DNA from: Paenibacillus larvae subsp. larvae
Lineage (GTDB): Bacteria; Bacillota; Bacilli; Paenibacillales; NBRC-103111
DNA length: 64,000 nt
Assembly (NCBI RefSeq): GCF_002003265.1
Contig: NZ_CP019687.1
Span: 1,612,001-1,676,000, forward strand
Reading direction: 5' to 3'
The position numbers were made by a program, and so were the translations under genes. Shown piece after piece: positions 18,806 to 30,600 of this stretch. The notes under the pieces were generated by a model. That model was not told the DNA's origin, ran no database searches, and saw nothing but the letters and a program-made list of their open reading frames with translations. The stretch's first letter is position 1, and each line of letters starts with the position of its first letter.

Positions 18806-21800
18806 TTACAGGACTTCCAGTTCGATCCGACTGCCCCTTCCCAAGGGTTCGGCAGGATGAATTACGAGCTTTCTCGCAAGTCTGGCTCTTAGTTCAGGCA
18901 CGTGGCTGATCACTCCTACAGACAACTTGTCCGTATGCAGTTTTTCCAAAGCCGTAACCACCATATCAAGGAGTTCCGGGTCCAGCGTACCGAACCCTTC
19001 ATCCAGGAAAAAGAACTCGAGCGGATATTGCCCTTTGAGCTGAATTTGCGCTGATAAAGCCAGGGCTAAAGCGAGTGAAGTCAGGAACGTTTCGCCTCCT
19101 GAGAGGGTGCTGACAGGACGCCGTACTCCGCCAGCCCCATCATCCCTCATAATAAATCCCCCTCCTGAATCAACTTCAATCGCATAGCGCTGCCGCGTCA
19201 GTTGACCCAGCCGGTCGGAAGCCGCCCTGCTTACCTGCACAAGCTGCTCCTCTGCCAAAAATTCGACGAAAGCATTACCTTTACATACCGATTGCAGCTT
19301 GCTGAGTCGTTTGTACTTAACCGCGGTATCCGCCCGATGCTGCTCCAGCTTTACCCATTGTTCATGCCTCGTGCGCAGATCCTGAACGGTGTACTCAGCT
19401 TTGGCTAGATCGGTTAACGCAACCTCATACCGTTCCCTGATTTCACGCATCTGCCGCTCGGCCGCCGCCCATTGCTCCGAACTCATCGTTCGTCCCAGAA
19501 GCTTCCCGTCCAACTCGCGCAACTGGAGCCGAAGTTCACGCTCATGTTCACGGTACCTCTCTATCAGTTCCTGCCATTCAAGCTGCTGCTCCTTGGCTAG
19601 AACCGCAGCTTTCACAGACTTCTCTTCTGCGAACCCCAACTCGGCCAATACCTCCGCGAAGGCTTGCTGCGCTTCCTTGAGCTGCTGTTCAGCCGCGGCA
19701 AGCCCCCGTTCGGCCGCACTGTGCTCGCGGGCAGCCTGCTGTAGCCCTTCAAGCGCAGCTTCCTGAGATTGCTTTGCCTGCTGCTCTTGCTCACGCAAAG
19801 TGCTCAACTGCTCCTCAGCTTGCCGGATAAGCGATGGCGCATCCGCTTCGCCAACGCGGGAACGAAGCTCGACCGCCTTGGCCTCAGCGAGCTGCTGCTG
19901 GCCTTCCAGACGTGTTTGCAGCTGGAGCACTGTTTTGTCAAGTTCAGCCGCACGGGATCGCCATTCTTCAATATCCCGCTCCAACTGCTCCAGGAACGGA
20001 ACACTCTTATCCAGCCGGCTCCTAAGTTCAGCCGCCTTCTCTTCTTTGTCCGAGAGCAATTTCATCTGTTCAGCGATCTCGCCCATTGAAAGGCCGGGAT
20101 AGCTTTCGTTCCATAAGATGACGAGTTGATTCAGCCGCTCCTTCCGTTCTCTAAGCCTGGATTCTTCACTCTCGGCCCGTTCAACAGCCAGTTTATATCT
20201 GGATGATATCTCCCCGGCTTGCTGCTGAAATAGGGATAGATCCTTTTTGAATAAAGCAGTCTGCTGTTCCTTTTCCTGCCGGGAATGGACCATTTGCAGA
20301 AGCTCCTCTTGAAGCGATGAAGTAATCAGGCCGATTTGTTCTATTTGCCCATCCGGTTCAAGACTGTCTTTCAGCATCTCCCCTACAAGATTCCCCTCTA
20401 TTGCCGTTGCCGTTTCCTGCCAATAAGAGGCCGCCGTTTCCGGAAGCAGTTCCAGCCATTGCCGGGACAGCCCGGACCAGAATGCTTCCTGTTGCCCGAA
20501 CGCCTGGTTCAGCCCGCGTAAACTTTCACGTAGTTCCTCCACTTTGACTATCTTTGCTTCCCATTCCTTGATCCCGTTCAAAGTGGATTCATAATGGGCA
20601 GGGGACGGATGGGACATTGATCCGCAAACCGGACAAGCACAACCTTCACGTAGTTCCTCTGCGAGAACAGCTGCCAAAGACTGCCGCTCCTCTTGTTTCA
20701 GTTTCTGTTTATAAGATTCGAGCAGGTTGCCGGCCTGTTCCAGCAGATGCCCCGACTTCTTGACGGAAAGGGAACTTCCGTGCAGTTGCCTTGCTACTTC
20801 GGGCAAAGCTTTCAGCAGGTCCTGGCCAATTGCTTGAAATTTTTCCTCGGCCATTTTCCATGTCTGTTCAGCCTGGTCGGCAAACTTTCGATGCTTCCGT
20901 GCCTCTTCTTCCTGCTCAAGGACCAGGCGTTCCTCCTCTTTTACATGGATACTTTCGCTGTAAGCCGACTGAATACGCCTGCTTTCTTCAAAGGGTACTT
21001 CGGTCTGTCTGAGTTCTTCTTTAAGTGCGGCCTGCTTCTCCAGTCCCTTCTGCCTCCGGCCTATTCCGGTTTGCAGTTCAGAGGCGGTTTTAGAAGCTTC
21101 ATCCCTGGCCAAGGCCTCCTGCGCTTTAAGAGTATCCATTTGTTTCTTTAATTCATCCAGTTCCTTCTCTAATTGAAGGGCTTCCTGCAGTTTCTCCAGC
21201 TTCTTCAGAAGAGGGTATTCCCGTTCTTGCAGTTCGGCCTGGCACTGTTCCATGAAACGTCTGGCTGCCTTCTCCCGTGCTGTCGAATATTCCAATCGTT
21301 CGCATGATGCCTGAAGCTGCGTGCGCTGATCCGTTACCAGTCGGGCTGATTTTTCCTGGCGTGTCAAATAGGGGAGAAGCCTATCCGCTTCTCCTGCGAG
21401 ACGGACCTTTACTTCTTTCTCCCGGATTTTATCTTCATTTTCCGCCAATTTATCCCGCTCTTCCAAAACCCGTTCCCTATCCTTCACCCACTGCCATACC
21501 TGCTTTTGTTCCTCGTACTCCTGTTCACCCTGTCCAAGTTCCCTCTTCAGCCTGCCGCCCTCACATTGGGCGAGGACCAGTTCTTTTTCGGCTTTCTTCA
21601 GCGCTTCCTCTGAAGCATCTCCTAACCCCTGCTGTTCTGCCGATAACTCTTTCAGCCGTTGTTCGGCTTCTTTCATTCTTAGACTGATTTTTACGGTAAG
21701 CTGATCCCCGTACAGTTCCAAGTGGAACAGCCGCTGCAGCATTTGTCTCCGGTCTTTGCCGGTCAGTGACAGAAATTCTGCAAACTTTCCCTGCGGCAAT

Positions 21801-22258
21801 ACCACGGCTCTGGTAAAGTCCTGCATGGAAAGCCCCAGAATATCCTGTACCTGCTGGGTAACTTCTGTTGCTTTGTCCGCCAGAACAGTGCTGTTCTCTG
21901 GATTATGGGGATCTTCCAGAATAAGGCGGCTGACTACCCCGGTCGCCGAAACCCCCGACCCCCGCTTGAATTGCCGTTCTACCCGGTATCTTGTCGAACC
22001 TCCTGCATGAGACAGTTCAAAAATGAAGGAAACTGCAAGGGAATTTTCCGCCTGATTCATGATGCCTTGAGTACCGGAAGATGCCCGCTCCACTTTTCCG
22101 TACAGAGCAAGTGTTATCGCATCGAGAAGGGTCGATTTTCCGCTGCCTGTTGGACCGAAAATCCCGAACACCCCCGCATCGCAAAGCCGTGTAAAGTCCA
22201 CTTCCTGCTTTTCCCGGTAACTTTGCAGCCCCGATAAAGTTAATGTAATGGGACGCAT
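18806..22258 (-). CDS. sbcC: Exonuclease SbcC (Rad50-like ATPase)
   Basis: SbcC and SbcD form a complex that cleaves hairpins and processes DNA ends. The 1150-residue protein has an N-terminal Walker A (FGPTGSGKSTLLDAI), long coiled coils rich in Glu/Gln/Leu, and a central zinc hook CPVC at about residue 545. It ends with the ABC signature STLSGGETFLTSLALAL and Walker B FFFLDEGFGTLD. Length is normal. It follows sbcD by 13 bases, so the two are surely co-transcribed and probably also with addAB. Confidence 0.96.
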   Translation of the reverse strand: MRPITLTLSGLQSYREKQEVDFTRLCDAGVFGIFGPTGSGKSTLLDAITLALYGKVERASSGTQGIMNQAENSLAVSFIFELSHAGGSTRYRVERQFKRGSGVSATGVVSRLILEDPHNPENSTVLADKATEVTQQVQDILGLSMQDFTRAVVLPQGKFAEFLSLTGKDRRQMLQRLFHLELYGDQLTVKISLRMKEAEQRLKELSAEQQGLGDASEEALKKAEKELVLAQCEGGRLKRELGQGEQEYEEQKQVWQWVKDRERVLEERDKLAENEDKIREKEVKVRLAGEADRLLPYLTRQEKSARLVTDQRTQLQASCERLEYSTAREKAARRFMEQCQAELQEREYPLLKKLEKLQEALQLEKELDELKKQMDTLKAQEALARDEASKTASELQTGIGRRQKGLEKQAALKEELRQTEVPFEESRRIQSAYSESIHVKEEERLVLEQEEEARKHRKFADQAEQTWKMAEEKFQAIGQDLLKALPEVARQLHGSSLSVKKSGHLLEQAGNLLESYKQKLKQEERQSLAAVLAEELREGCACPVCGSMSHPSPAHYESTLNGIKEWEAKIVKVEELRESLRGLNQAFGQQEAFWSGLSRQWLELLPETAASYWQETATAIEGNLVGEMLKDSLEPDGQIEQIGLITSSLQEELLQMVHSRQEKEQQTALFKKDLSLFQQQAGEISSRYKLAVERAESEESRLRERKERLNQLVILWNESYPGLSMGEIAEQMKLLSDKEEKAAELRSRLDKSVPFLEQLERDIEEWRSRAAELDKTVLQLQTRLEGQQQLAEAKAVELRSRVGEADAPSLIRQAEEQLSTLREQEQQAKQSQEAALEGLQQAAREHSAAERGLAAAEQQLKEAQQAFAEVLAELGFAEEKSVKAAVLAKEQQLEWQELIERYREHERELRLQLRELDGKLLGRTMSSEQWAAAERQMREIRERYEVALTDLAKAEYTVQDLRTRHEQWVKLEQHRADTAVKYKRLSKLQSVCKGNAFVEFLAEEQLVQVSRAASDRLGQLTRQRYAIEVDSGGGFIMRDDGAGGVRRPVSTLSGGETFLTSLALALALSAQIQLKGQYPLEFFFLDEGFGTLDPELLDMVVTALEKLHTDKLSVGVISHVPELRARLARKLVIHPAEPLGRGSRIELEVL

Positions 22259-22271
22259 TTGTCCTGCCTCC

Positions 22272-23444
22272 TTACTCTTCCGCTATTTCCGCAGATTCGT
22301 TCAATAGCTCCATAAATAGGTGAATCAGCTCCGGTTCCGGTACGGCTCCGCCTGTCTGCCTCGCGTAGAACCTGCGAAACATTTCATCTATGGGCAAAGA
22401 TTCCGGCTTCTTCAAGATATCCGGCTGACTCTCTGTGGTATAAAAGGGCCGGATATGAATCAGCCCTTCCCGAGCTTTACGCAGCTTTTGAATATCCTCC
22501 ATGGACATGGCGGATGTCAAATGGATCTCCAGATCAATCCACGCCCGTTCATCCTTGCCCTCTTCCAGCCAGCGGTAAACTTCGGCAACTCCCTCCCTGG
22601 CCTTCCATTTCACCAGCGGTTTTCCGCTGCTTAGAAAAATTTCTTCCGGCTGGACAGGCTGGCCCGGGATAGCTTCAAAAACGGTTACCGATTTCGCCTG
22701 ACCCGCTTCAGAAAAGCTGTAAGCAAGAGGTGAGCCGCAGTAACGGATTGGGGAATTAGCCTTAACATTCTGTGACCGGTGAAGATGTCCGAGCGCTGTA
22801 TAATGGGCTCCCACATCCAAAGCGGATGTGTCCACCGTGTAGGCTCCTCCTACCTGAATAGGTCGTTCCGAATCTGACTCCAATCCTCCAAGCACATAAA
22901 TATGGCTCATCAGAAGGTTTACTGTATCAGGCCGAAAAGCCTCTGCCTGGCGACGGATCAGATTGGCCACCCTGTCCGAATAAGCACTTCGGAGAACTTC
23001 CTCTTCCAAATTGTCCGAGAGTACTTCCTGGAGCCTGGATTCGGAAGGATAAGGCAGCGAGTACAGGATCGCCTCTTCCCCTGTTCGCGGGATAACAAAG
23101 GTTTCGGTATCGTGGACAGGTAATCCGAGCAGCCGGATATTTTGCTTGGATACAAGCGGAGCTGATGCAGCCAACCGTTCGGGATGATCATGATTACCCG
23201 CTATGACACGGATGTATCTTTCTCCCCCATCCGCCAGCCGGGATAGGCCTTCATAAAACAATCTTTCAGCGGCCGCCGGAGGATTGACCGAATCGTACAC
23301 ATCTCCGGCCAGTAAAATCAGATCAATCTGTTGGTCCTTCACAATATCCACCAGTTCGTCCATAAACTGTTCCTGTTCCGCAAACCGGCTTCGTCCTTCC
23401 AAAGTACGGCCGAAATGCCAGTCTCCGGTATGTAAAATCCGCAT
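22272..23444 (-). CDS. sbcD: Exonuclease SbcD (Mre11-like nuclease)
   Basis: The calcineurin-like phosphoesterase half of SbcCD. Metal-binding motifs occur in the usual order: ILHTGDWHFG, LLAGDVYD, VIAGNHDHPERL, and later SHIYVLGG and ALGHLHRSQ. At about 390 residues it matches the family. It starts 16 bases after the addA stop. Two adjacent ATG codons are possible; the second (MRILHTGDW) is preferred. Confidence 0.96.
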   Translation of the reverse strand: MRILHTGDWHFGRTLEGRSRFAEQEQFMDELVDIVKDQQIDLILLAGDVYDSVNPPAAAERLFYEGLSRLADGGERYIRVIAGNHDHPERLAASAPLVSKQNIRLLGLPVHDTETFVIPRTGEEAILYSLPYPSESRLQEVLSDNLEEEVLRSAYSDRVANLIRRQAEAFRPDTVNLLMSHIYVLGGLESDSERPIQVGGAYTVDTSALDVGAHYTALGHLHRSQNVKANSPIRYCGSPLAYSFSEAGQAKSVTVFEAIPGQPVQPEEIFLSSGKPLVKWKAREGVAEVYRWLEEGKDERAWIDLEIHLTSAMSMEDIQKLRKAREGLIHIRPFYTTESQPDILKKPESLPIDEMFRRFYARQTGGAVPEPELIHLFMELLNESAEIAEE

Positions 23445-23460
23445 CATTTATTCCCCCATC

Positions 23461-26400
23461 TTACTCCAATTCAACGATATGGGCCCCGTCAAAGAAATAT
23501 AAATATTTCTGCCTGGGCGCCCGTTTCCATATTTCTTCCACCGCTCTTGCGTATAATTGCAGCTGGAGCCGGTATCGGTCCTTCAGTTTTTCAAGATCAT
23601 TCTGCCATACCGCATCCGTCTTGTAATCCAGCATCACGAGTCCCTCTTCATCCTCAAACAGGCAGTCAATGATACCTTGTATCAGTACTATATCCCTGGC
23701 GCCATTATAGCCGATGTCCGGATATACTTCCGGGGCAGGGAGCCCAAGACTGAACGGGACTTCTCTTTTGACCCAGTCTGCTTTCACCATCCGTTTTCCT
23801 ACCGATGTCTGGAAAAATTGCAATATCTCCTCTTCCGGTACCGTTTCACATTGAGCAGTTGTCAGAAGCTCTAGTCTTAGCATTTTATCCAGTGTTTGGC
23901 GGACGGAAGATAAGGTCGGCGTTTCATGTAGAGGCATGTTTTGCATCACCGCGTGCACTACCGACCCTCTTTCTGCAGGGGTCGGTTTCTTTTCTTCCAT
24001 AAACCGCGGTCTTTTTTTCAACGATGTTTGGATAGTCCCAGGTACAGCTTGAGGTGACATTTTCCTGTCCTTCCTTACCTGTGGCCGCATACCCAACGGC
24101 AGCAAAATGCCGCTGCCTGTTTGTACAATATCCCAATCTATGGCCGGAACTGCCCCTTCTCTGCTGTTAAGGCCATGTTCATTCCTCTGTTTCATTTCCG
24201 AAACAGAGGTTTTGGCAAACACATGGGCAGCGGCCTCGAACGGATACTTCCAGTAAAGCCGCTCGTCCAGTGTCTTTCTCCATTGCTCGGCAAGTAGCTG
24301 AACTTCACGGCCGCTCCGGAGAGATTCAAGCCGATCCTGCTGCAGGTCCGCCTTGAGTTCTTCGGCCAAATTTTGCGAGAGCAGGGATGGGGAAAGTATT
24401 GTGAACGACCAGACAGAGGGTCACCCGCCAGGGAAGGCGAAAGCTTCGCTCCCTCCAGGCCGATCCGTTTACGCCATCCTTCTGCATCCCGGTGCCGGAT
24501 TAGAGAAGGCCCGATCCAATCCAAATAACTGCGGGCCCTGGCCACTTCATCGTCCGGGAGAGACCATGTCCCCAGCCCTAAATACCGGCTCCATGAGGAT
24601 AACAGCTTGTCTGCCGATTTCACCGTTCCCAGCAAAAACAGTTTTTCGCGGGCCCGGGTAAGAGCCACATATAGTACACGCATTTCTTCCGCCAAAAGCT
24701 CCAGCTTCATCCGTCTCCGTATAGCCAGCATGGGCAGAGTAGGATAACTTACCCGAAGATCGGGATCCAAATATTTGGGACCGAATCCAAGCTCTTTATG
24801 AATGAGGAAGGAACCGGAAGTATCCCTCTGGTTGAATATTTTGGCAAGCCCGGCTACAAAAACTACCGGAAATTCAAGTCCTTTGCTTTTGTGAATGGAC
24901 ATAATCCGGACGACATCCTCCTGTTCGCCCAGCGAACGCGCTGTTCCTAAATCTCCCCCGGTTTCCTTCATTCTTTCCACAAATCTAAGAAAGCGGAATA
25001 GCCCCCGCAGAGAAGTACTCTCGTACTGTCTGGCACGATCGTATAGCGCCCTGAGGTTGGCCTGGCGCTGAAGTCCCCCCGGCATGCCCCCCACATAGTC
25101 ATAAAATCCGGTTTCCCTGTAAATATTCCATATCAAATCGGCGAGGGCACCTTGCCGGGCTTCCGAACGCCAGGATTCAAGCCGGTCCAGGAACAAAAGA
25201 AGCTTTTGCTGCACTTCAGGCTTGAAGGACCAGGAAACAGCGGGCTGGATCGCCTGGGACAAAGCCCCTTCCGCTGTCTGGCCATTAGCATACAAATAAG
25301 CGGCGTCATAAAAGGAAAGTCCCGGGCCGGCAATCCGGATCTGTGCCAAGTCATCGGCATTCAACTGCACGACGGGAGAGCGGAGTACAGCCGCAAAAGG
25401 GATATCCTGGGCCGGGTTATCAATCGTTTTTAATAATGAAAGCATAATTTCCACTTCTGTTGCCGAAAAATAGCCGGTATTCAGGTCGGCATATGCAGGG
25501 ATTCCCTGCTGTTTCAACTCCTCCATCAGAACAGGGGCCCATTGCTGGGTTGCCCGGAGCAGAATCACAATATCCCGGAAGGTAGCTGGTCTAAGCTCCC
25601 CAGTCCGTTTGTCAAATACCTGAAACGGCCGAACTCCCTCCTCCGTCCCAAGAAGCCGTCTGATCTTGAGGGCAATCGCCCTTGCTTCTAGCTGTGCGGT
25701 CTCCAACTCGGCTGCCTCGAATTCCAGACTGGCCGCAGGCTCGGAGGCCATTTCCGGTTCCGCCTCATCTTCCCCAAAGCCTTTTGCGGTAAATTCATCC
25801 TGTTCCTCCGCAGAACGGTCAACCAGCATCATTTCCACGGATAAGTCCTGACCAGTCTCAGGATAATTAGCTCCAGTGACCAGTTCAGCCCGGATATCAT
25901 AAGCAATTTCCCCGACCGATTCCTGCATGATTTGCCTAAACAGAAAGTTGACAGCATCCACAACCTGGCGCCGGCTGCGGAAATTTCGTGCCAAATCGAC
26001 ACGCTTTCCTTCGCCTTCTCCGGATGTGGTATAAGATTTATACTTGCTGAGAAAAAGACCCGGCTCGGCAAGGCGGAAACGGTAAATACTTTGTTTGACA
26101 TCCCCGACCATAAACCGGTTGCCCGGAGCTTCTTTGCTTATCAGGGATACAATAGACTCCTGCACACGGTTTGTGTCCTGATATTCATCCAGAAGCACCT
26201 CAGCAAATTGTTCCTGGTAATCAAGCGCGGCAGAAGAGGGTATCATCCGTTCCGGGGTAGACTCCTCCGAACGTAAGATAGCCAGACAATAGTGCTCCAG
26301 ATCAGCAAAATCTACCAGGCCCTTATCCTCTTTTGACTGTTGATAGCGTTCTGCAAAGTCAATCACAAGCCTGACCAGATGATGGAGAACGGGTGCTGTC

Positions 26401-27634
26401 CGTTTCAACTCATCCTTATATTCTTCCTGTGTTCTTGTGAAAATCTCTTCCTTGATCCGAAAGACGGCATCCTTGACTTCATTCCGGGCCTGTTTGACTG
26501 CTTCCTGCAGCTCTTTATCCAGATCGTCCCCCTGCATGGTTTTAATTTGCCGAATACAGCTGTTTGAAAAGCCCGGTAAGCGGCTTCCCAACTGTTTTCA
26601 GCCGCTTCCAGCAAGGTATTAATCAATTCCAGGTCGCTGTCCAATGTCGCAAGGTATGGTAAAGGGCCTCCAGGAGCCTCTGTCCAAAGTTTAGCCTGCT
26701 GTAACAGATTTTTTGCTCCTTTGAGTTCCAGCAGTACATCGTGCAGAATGCTCTGCTGCCACAAACTGAGGTCGGGCCCCTCCCGGCGGGTTTCAGTTTC
26801 CGGTTTTTCTTTTGCTTGTGTCTCACGGTTTTCAGTTACCCTGACCGGGTAAAGCCCGGCCTTTTCGACAGCCGCTGCAGCTTCATCCATTCCCAGGCGG
26901 ATTTCGGAAAGAGCCATATGGTCCGGTTCCTGATCAGATTCAGGGTAAACCGGGGAAGGAGGTCCGAATAAGTCGGCCATTTCCTTCAACCAGTAATCTG
27001 GCCAGGGATGGCTTCGGGATTCATCGTAAAGTTTTTGCACAAGTCTCACGAGCCCCGAATCACTGTGTTCGCCCCCAAAGCTGTCGACCAGTTTCCAGAA
27101 AGGACTGTCTTCAGCGCTGTTTTCATAATATTCCTCCATCAATTCTTCCAGGACATCCTGCCTCATCAGTTCAGTTTCCGTCTCGCCCGAAATCCTAAAA
27201 ACCGGGTCAAGATGAATGGATGCAAAATGACGACGGATTACATCCAGACAGAACGAGTGCAGGGTCGTTATATTGGCACGCCCCATTAAGGCAAGCTGCC
27301 TGCGCAGATGAGGTGATTGAGGTCTTTTGAGAAGTTCCTTCTCCAGTGCTTCACGAATCCGTTCTTTCATTTCAGATGCAGCCGCTTTGGTAAAGGTGGC
27401 AACAAGCAGCCGGTCCACATCTACAGGTTCACGTTCATCCGATATCCGCCGAATGATCCGTTCCACAAGTACAGCGGTTTTCCCTGAACCGGCTGCGGCA
27501 GCAATTAGCATGTTCTTTCCTTTTCCTGTTATAGCGTTCCACTGGTCATCGGTCCAGGTGCTTCCCGGCGGTTTGGGAACAGGAGCAACGGAAAAAACTG
27601 TTGGTGACTGATCAGAACCCGTCCGGTTTTCCAT
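23461..27634 (-). pseudogene. addA: Helicase-nuclease subunit AddA, two frameshifts
   Basis: AddA is the UvrD-like helicase and nuclease of the AddAB complex that resects breaks and loads RecA at Chi. Segment 1 has the Walker A AAAAGSGKTAVLVER and TFTKAAASEMKERI. Segment 2 has VLLDEYQDTNRVQ, VGDVKQSIYRFR and IMSIHKSKGLEFPVVF. Segment 3 is the RecB-family nuclease (GIIDCLFEDEEGLVMLDYKTD). The first break, near 26560, needs one more A to read GKIKTMQGDD. The second, near 24430, needs one base to read DPSVWSFTIL. The start overlaps the end of addB. Losing AddA would leave AddB without a partner. Confidence 0.94.
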
Positions 27635-30600
27635 GATTTCCCTCACCCTCCATTTCTATAATCCTCCATATTTTTTCCTTTGAAGCAGGCTTCAGCACGT
27701 GATATTCATTTCCTTCAAAAAGCGGATCAAACTGACAGACCGATTTGTAAGGGCAAAATTGGCAGGCATGCTGTGTACCCATGCGGTAAGGAGCTATGTC
27801 CACAGCGCCTTCCGTGATGCCTGTTCCGATTTGATCCACTTTTCCCCTGACAAATTCACGGAGAGTAGACCATTGGTTCTCTGTTGCCACTGCTGATGAT
27901 TTATAAAAACTTCCGTCCGCCTTCATCGCAACAGGAAGAAGTTCGGAATGCCCGTTCTTTTCCTTCAGTACATGATCCATTTTCCCGATTATTTGCGGAT
28001 CGGCCATTAATAACCCTCTCATTTTAAACCGCTTCATCAGCTCTTTTTGTGCATCCTGAGAAGTAATCCGGTTTTTCTGCTGTAAAATCGGGTTATGGAC
28101 ATGAAAATAGAGGACACCAGCCGGGGTTGCCGGAATTCCAAGCCAGGTTTTGGCGTGGGTAATAATCACATCCAAATAAGTAAGCATCTGCAGCGATAAA
28201 CCATAATACACTTCAGCCAGGTTCAACGATGCAGCACTGGATTTATAGTCAATAACACGCAGCAGAAGTCCCTCGCTTCCCTCTGCCTGATCTACCCGGT
28301 CAATACGCCCGATAATTTCCATGGTGCACCCATTATCCAATTGAAAAACAAGAGGCGGAAGATCCTTTCCGGGCCCAAAATCAATTTCCATCCCTAATGG
28401 TTTAAACTCTCCCCGCTTGGCATGCTCTCCCAGGACTACGGCAGCTTTGGTTACCACTTGTTTCAGTTTGCTGGCTATATAGTGATAACGCTTAGAGCTG
28501 AGCAAAATTTCCCCCTGAAGCCTGGGAGCAAGCTGATCCATAACCAGGGAAGAACGCCGCCCGCACTCTTCGGGTGTAAGTCCGGCCCACTCTACCTGTT
28601 CGGTACGGAGCTGGTTGGCAAACTGGCTTAGTGCCGCATGAAATAATTGGCCAATATCCGGTGCCTCCAGACGATAAATTTTTCTTTCCTGAAGACGGAG
28701 CCCGTACGACGCAAAATGGGAAAAGGGACAAGCCGCATAACGCTCCATTCTGGAAACACTCGCCCTGAGCTTCTGGCCATAAAGAAGACGGCTTGTAGAT
28801 TCCGGAAGCTTCTGTTCTTTATTAGTAAATAACAGGGAATCATCCATGACCGAGAGTCTCCTTCTCCACTCCGGCTGCCGGGCAAACCAGTTGTATACTT
28901 CCCACCATATGCTGGCAATTGCCGTTCCCCGCATCCATTGTTTCAGCTGTACAGCCAAATAAGATAGCACTCTCTCCGGATGTGCAAGGAAAGGCAGATG
29001 TTCGGCACTATCCATAAGCACTCCCGGTTCAGTAAGTACTAGCTCTTCCTTGACATCCGGAAATAAATTCCGCAGCTGTTTAACCAGTTCGGAAGGGAGC
29101 AGGGATTTTCCCTCCTCATCTGCAAGAGCATAGCTGAGTATGAGCTTTTCGCTTGGAACCGAGAGGGCAGAGTAGATGATGAACTGCTCATCCAAGAGCT
29201 TGCGCCGTCCGCCGTCCGCCATAGGAACACCTGAATCCAGCAAAAGTTCACGTTCCGGTTCCGTCAGTACACCGTCTTCAGGAACAGCAGCGGGTATCAC
29301 TCCCTCATTGACACCTAAAACAACCGCATACTTGATACGGGTTGAACGGGTACGGTCCATACTTCCGACCAGAACCTGATCAAGAGAAGGCGGTACCAGC
29401 CCCATCTGGATGCTTTCAAGCCCTGTATCCACCAGTTTCGCGAATAAATCAAGGGATAATACTTCCTCACCCATCATTTCAACCATCTGATCCAGCATTT
29501 GAATAACGCTGTCCCAAAGCTGAGCATGTTCTCTTGCTTTCTCGGGTTTTCCCTCCAGCACGCAATTCATGCTCCAAGATTCCAACCGTTCCGGAACGTG
29601 AGTATCCAGCAGCAAACGGTATAAGGCTTCACATCTTTGCTTTACTGTTTTGGCCCGGGCCATTCGCTTTTGCAGAGCAAGAAGCGGTTCGGCAATTTGA
29701 TTCCGGGTACGGTTCAGCTGTTCCAGTTCCCTGGATTCCCTCTGCTTCACCACCTCACTGTCTTCATCTTCCAGTGAAACCTTGAACAGCTTGTCCCAAG
29801 GTTTTGTTTCCGTCCAGTCCCGGCCTTGGATACCAAAAGCAAGCGCATAATTTTCCAGCCGGTCAAGCAGTCTGCGTTGTTCCCTGATGGCCTCCCGTTC
29901 TTTTAGCAACTTTTCTCCCTCACTATCCGGTTCAACCGGCAGGGGCCATGGAAGCAAGAAGTCTGTTTTCACACATCGGAAAACAGCTTCATATCTCCAG
30001 TTACGGGATATCACTTCTAAAGCGGAACGGAGATATTCTGAAAGAGGATGATGGAACACACTGCGTTTTTGATCAAAAAAGTGCGGGATTCCGTAATCAC
30101 TGAATGTGGTGGCGATAAGCTCACGGTATTCTTCCATATTACGCACCAGTACAGCTACATCTCGCCAACGTGCCCCTTGTTCCCGGACAAGGTGAAGAAT
30201 TTCTCTCGCTGTTCCTTCCACTTCAGCCCGGCGGTTAACGGCAGCCCTTATTTGCAGCGGACTTTCTTTGTCTTCATCAGATGAATACGTACATACACCA
30301 ATTCCAATACGTTTGTCGTAATGTTGTTCCAGATAAGCCAGCATGGTTGTATGTTCATATCTTGGAGCTTTCTTCGGCTGCAGGTGAATCAATTCCGCAG
30401 GACCTATATTGGCTTGATCTAAAAGCTCTTGAAGACTGCTCATTGTTTTACCGGTCGGATAAAACAGATCCAGTTCGTCCGGGCGTTCTCCCGCATAATA
30501 AGGGCGATCCAATGTCAGCGTAACAGTTACGCCCCGGCTGGTCTTCATCAAAGCTTCCACAACCCTGAGTTCCTGAGGGGTGAAACCGTGAAAACCATCC

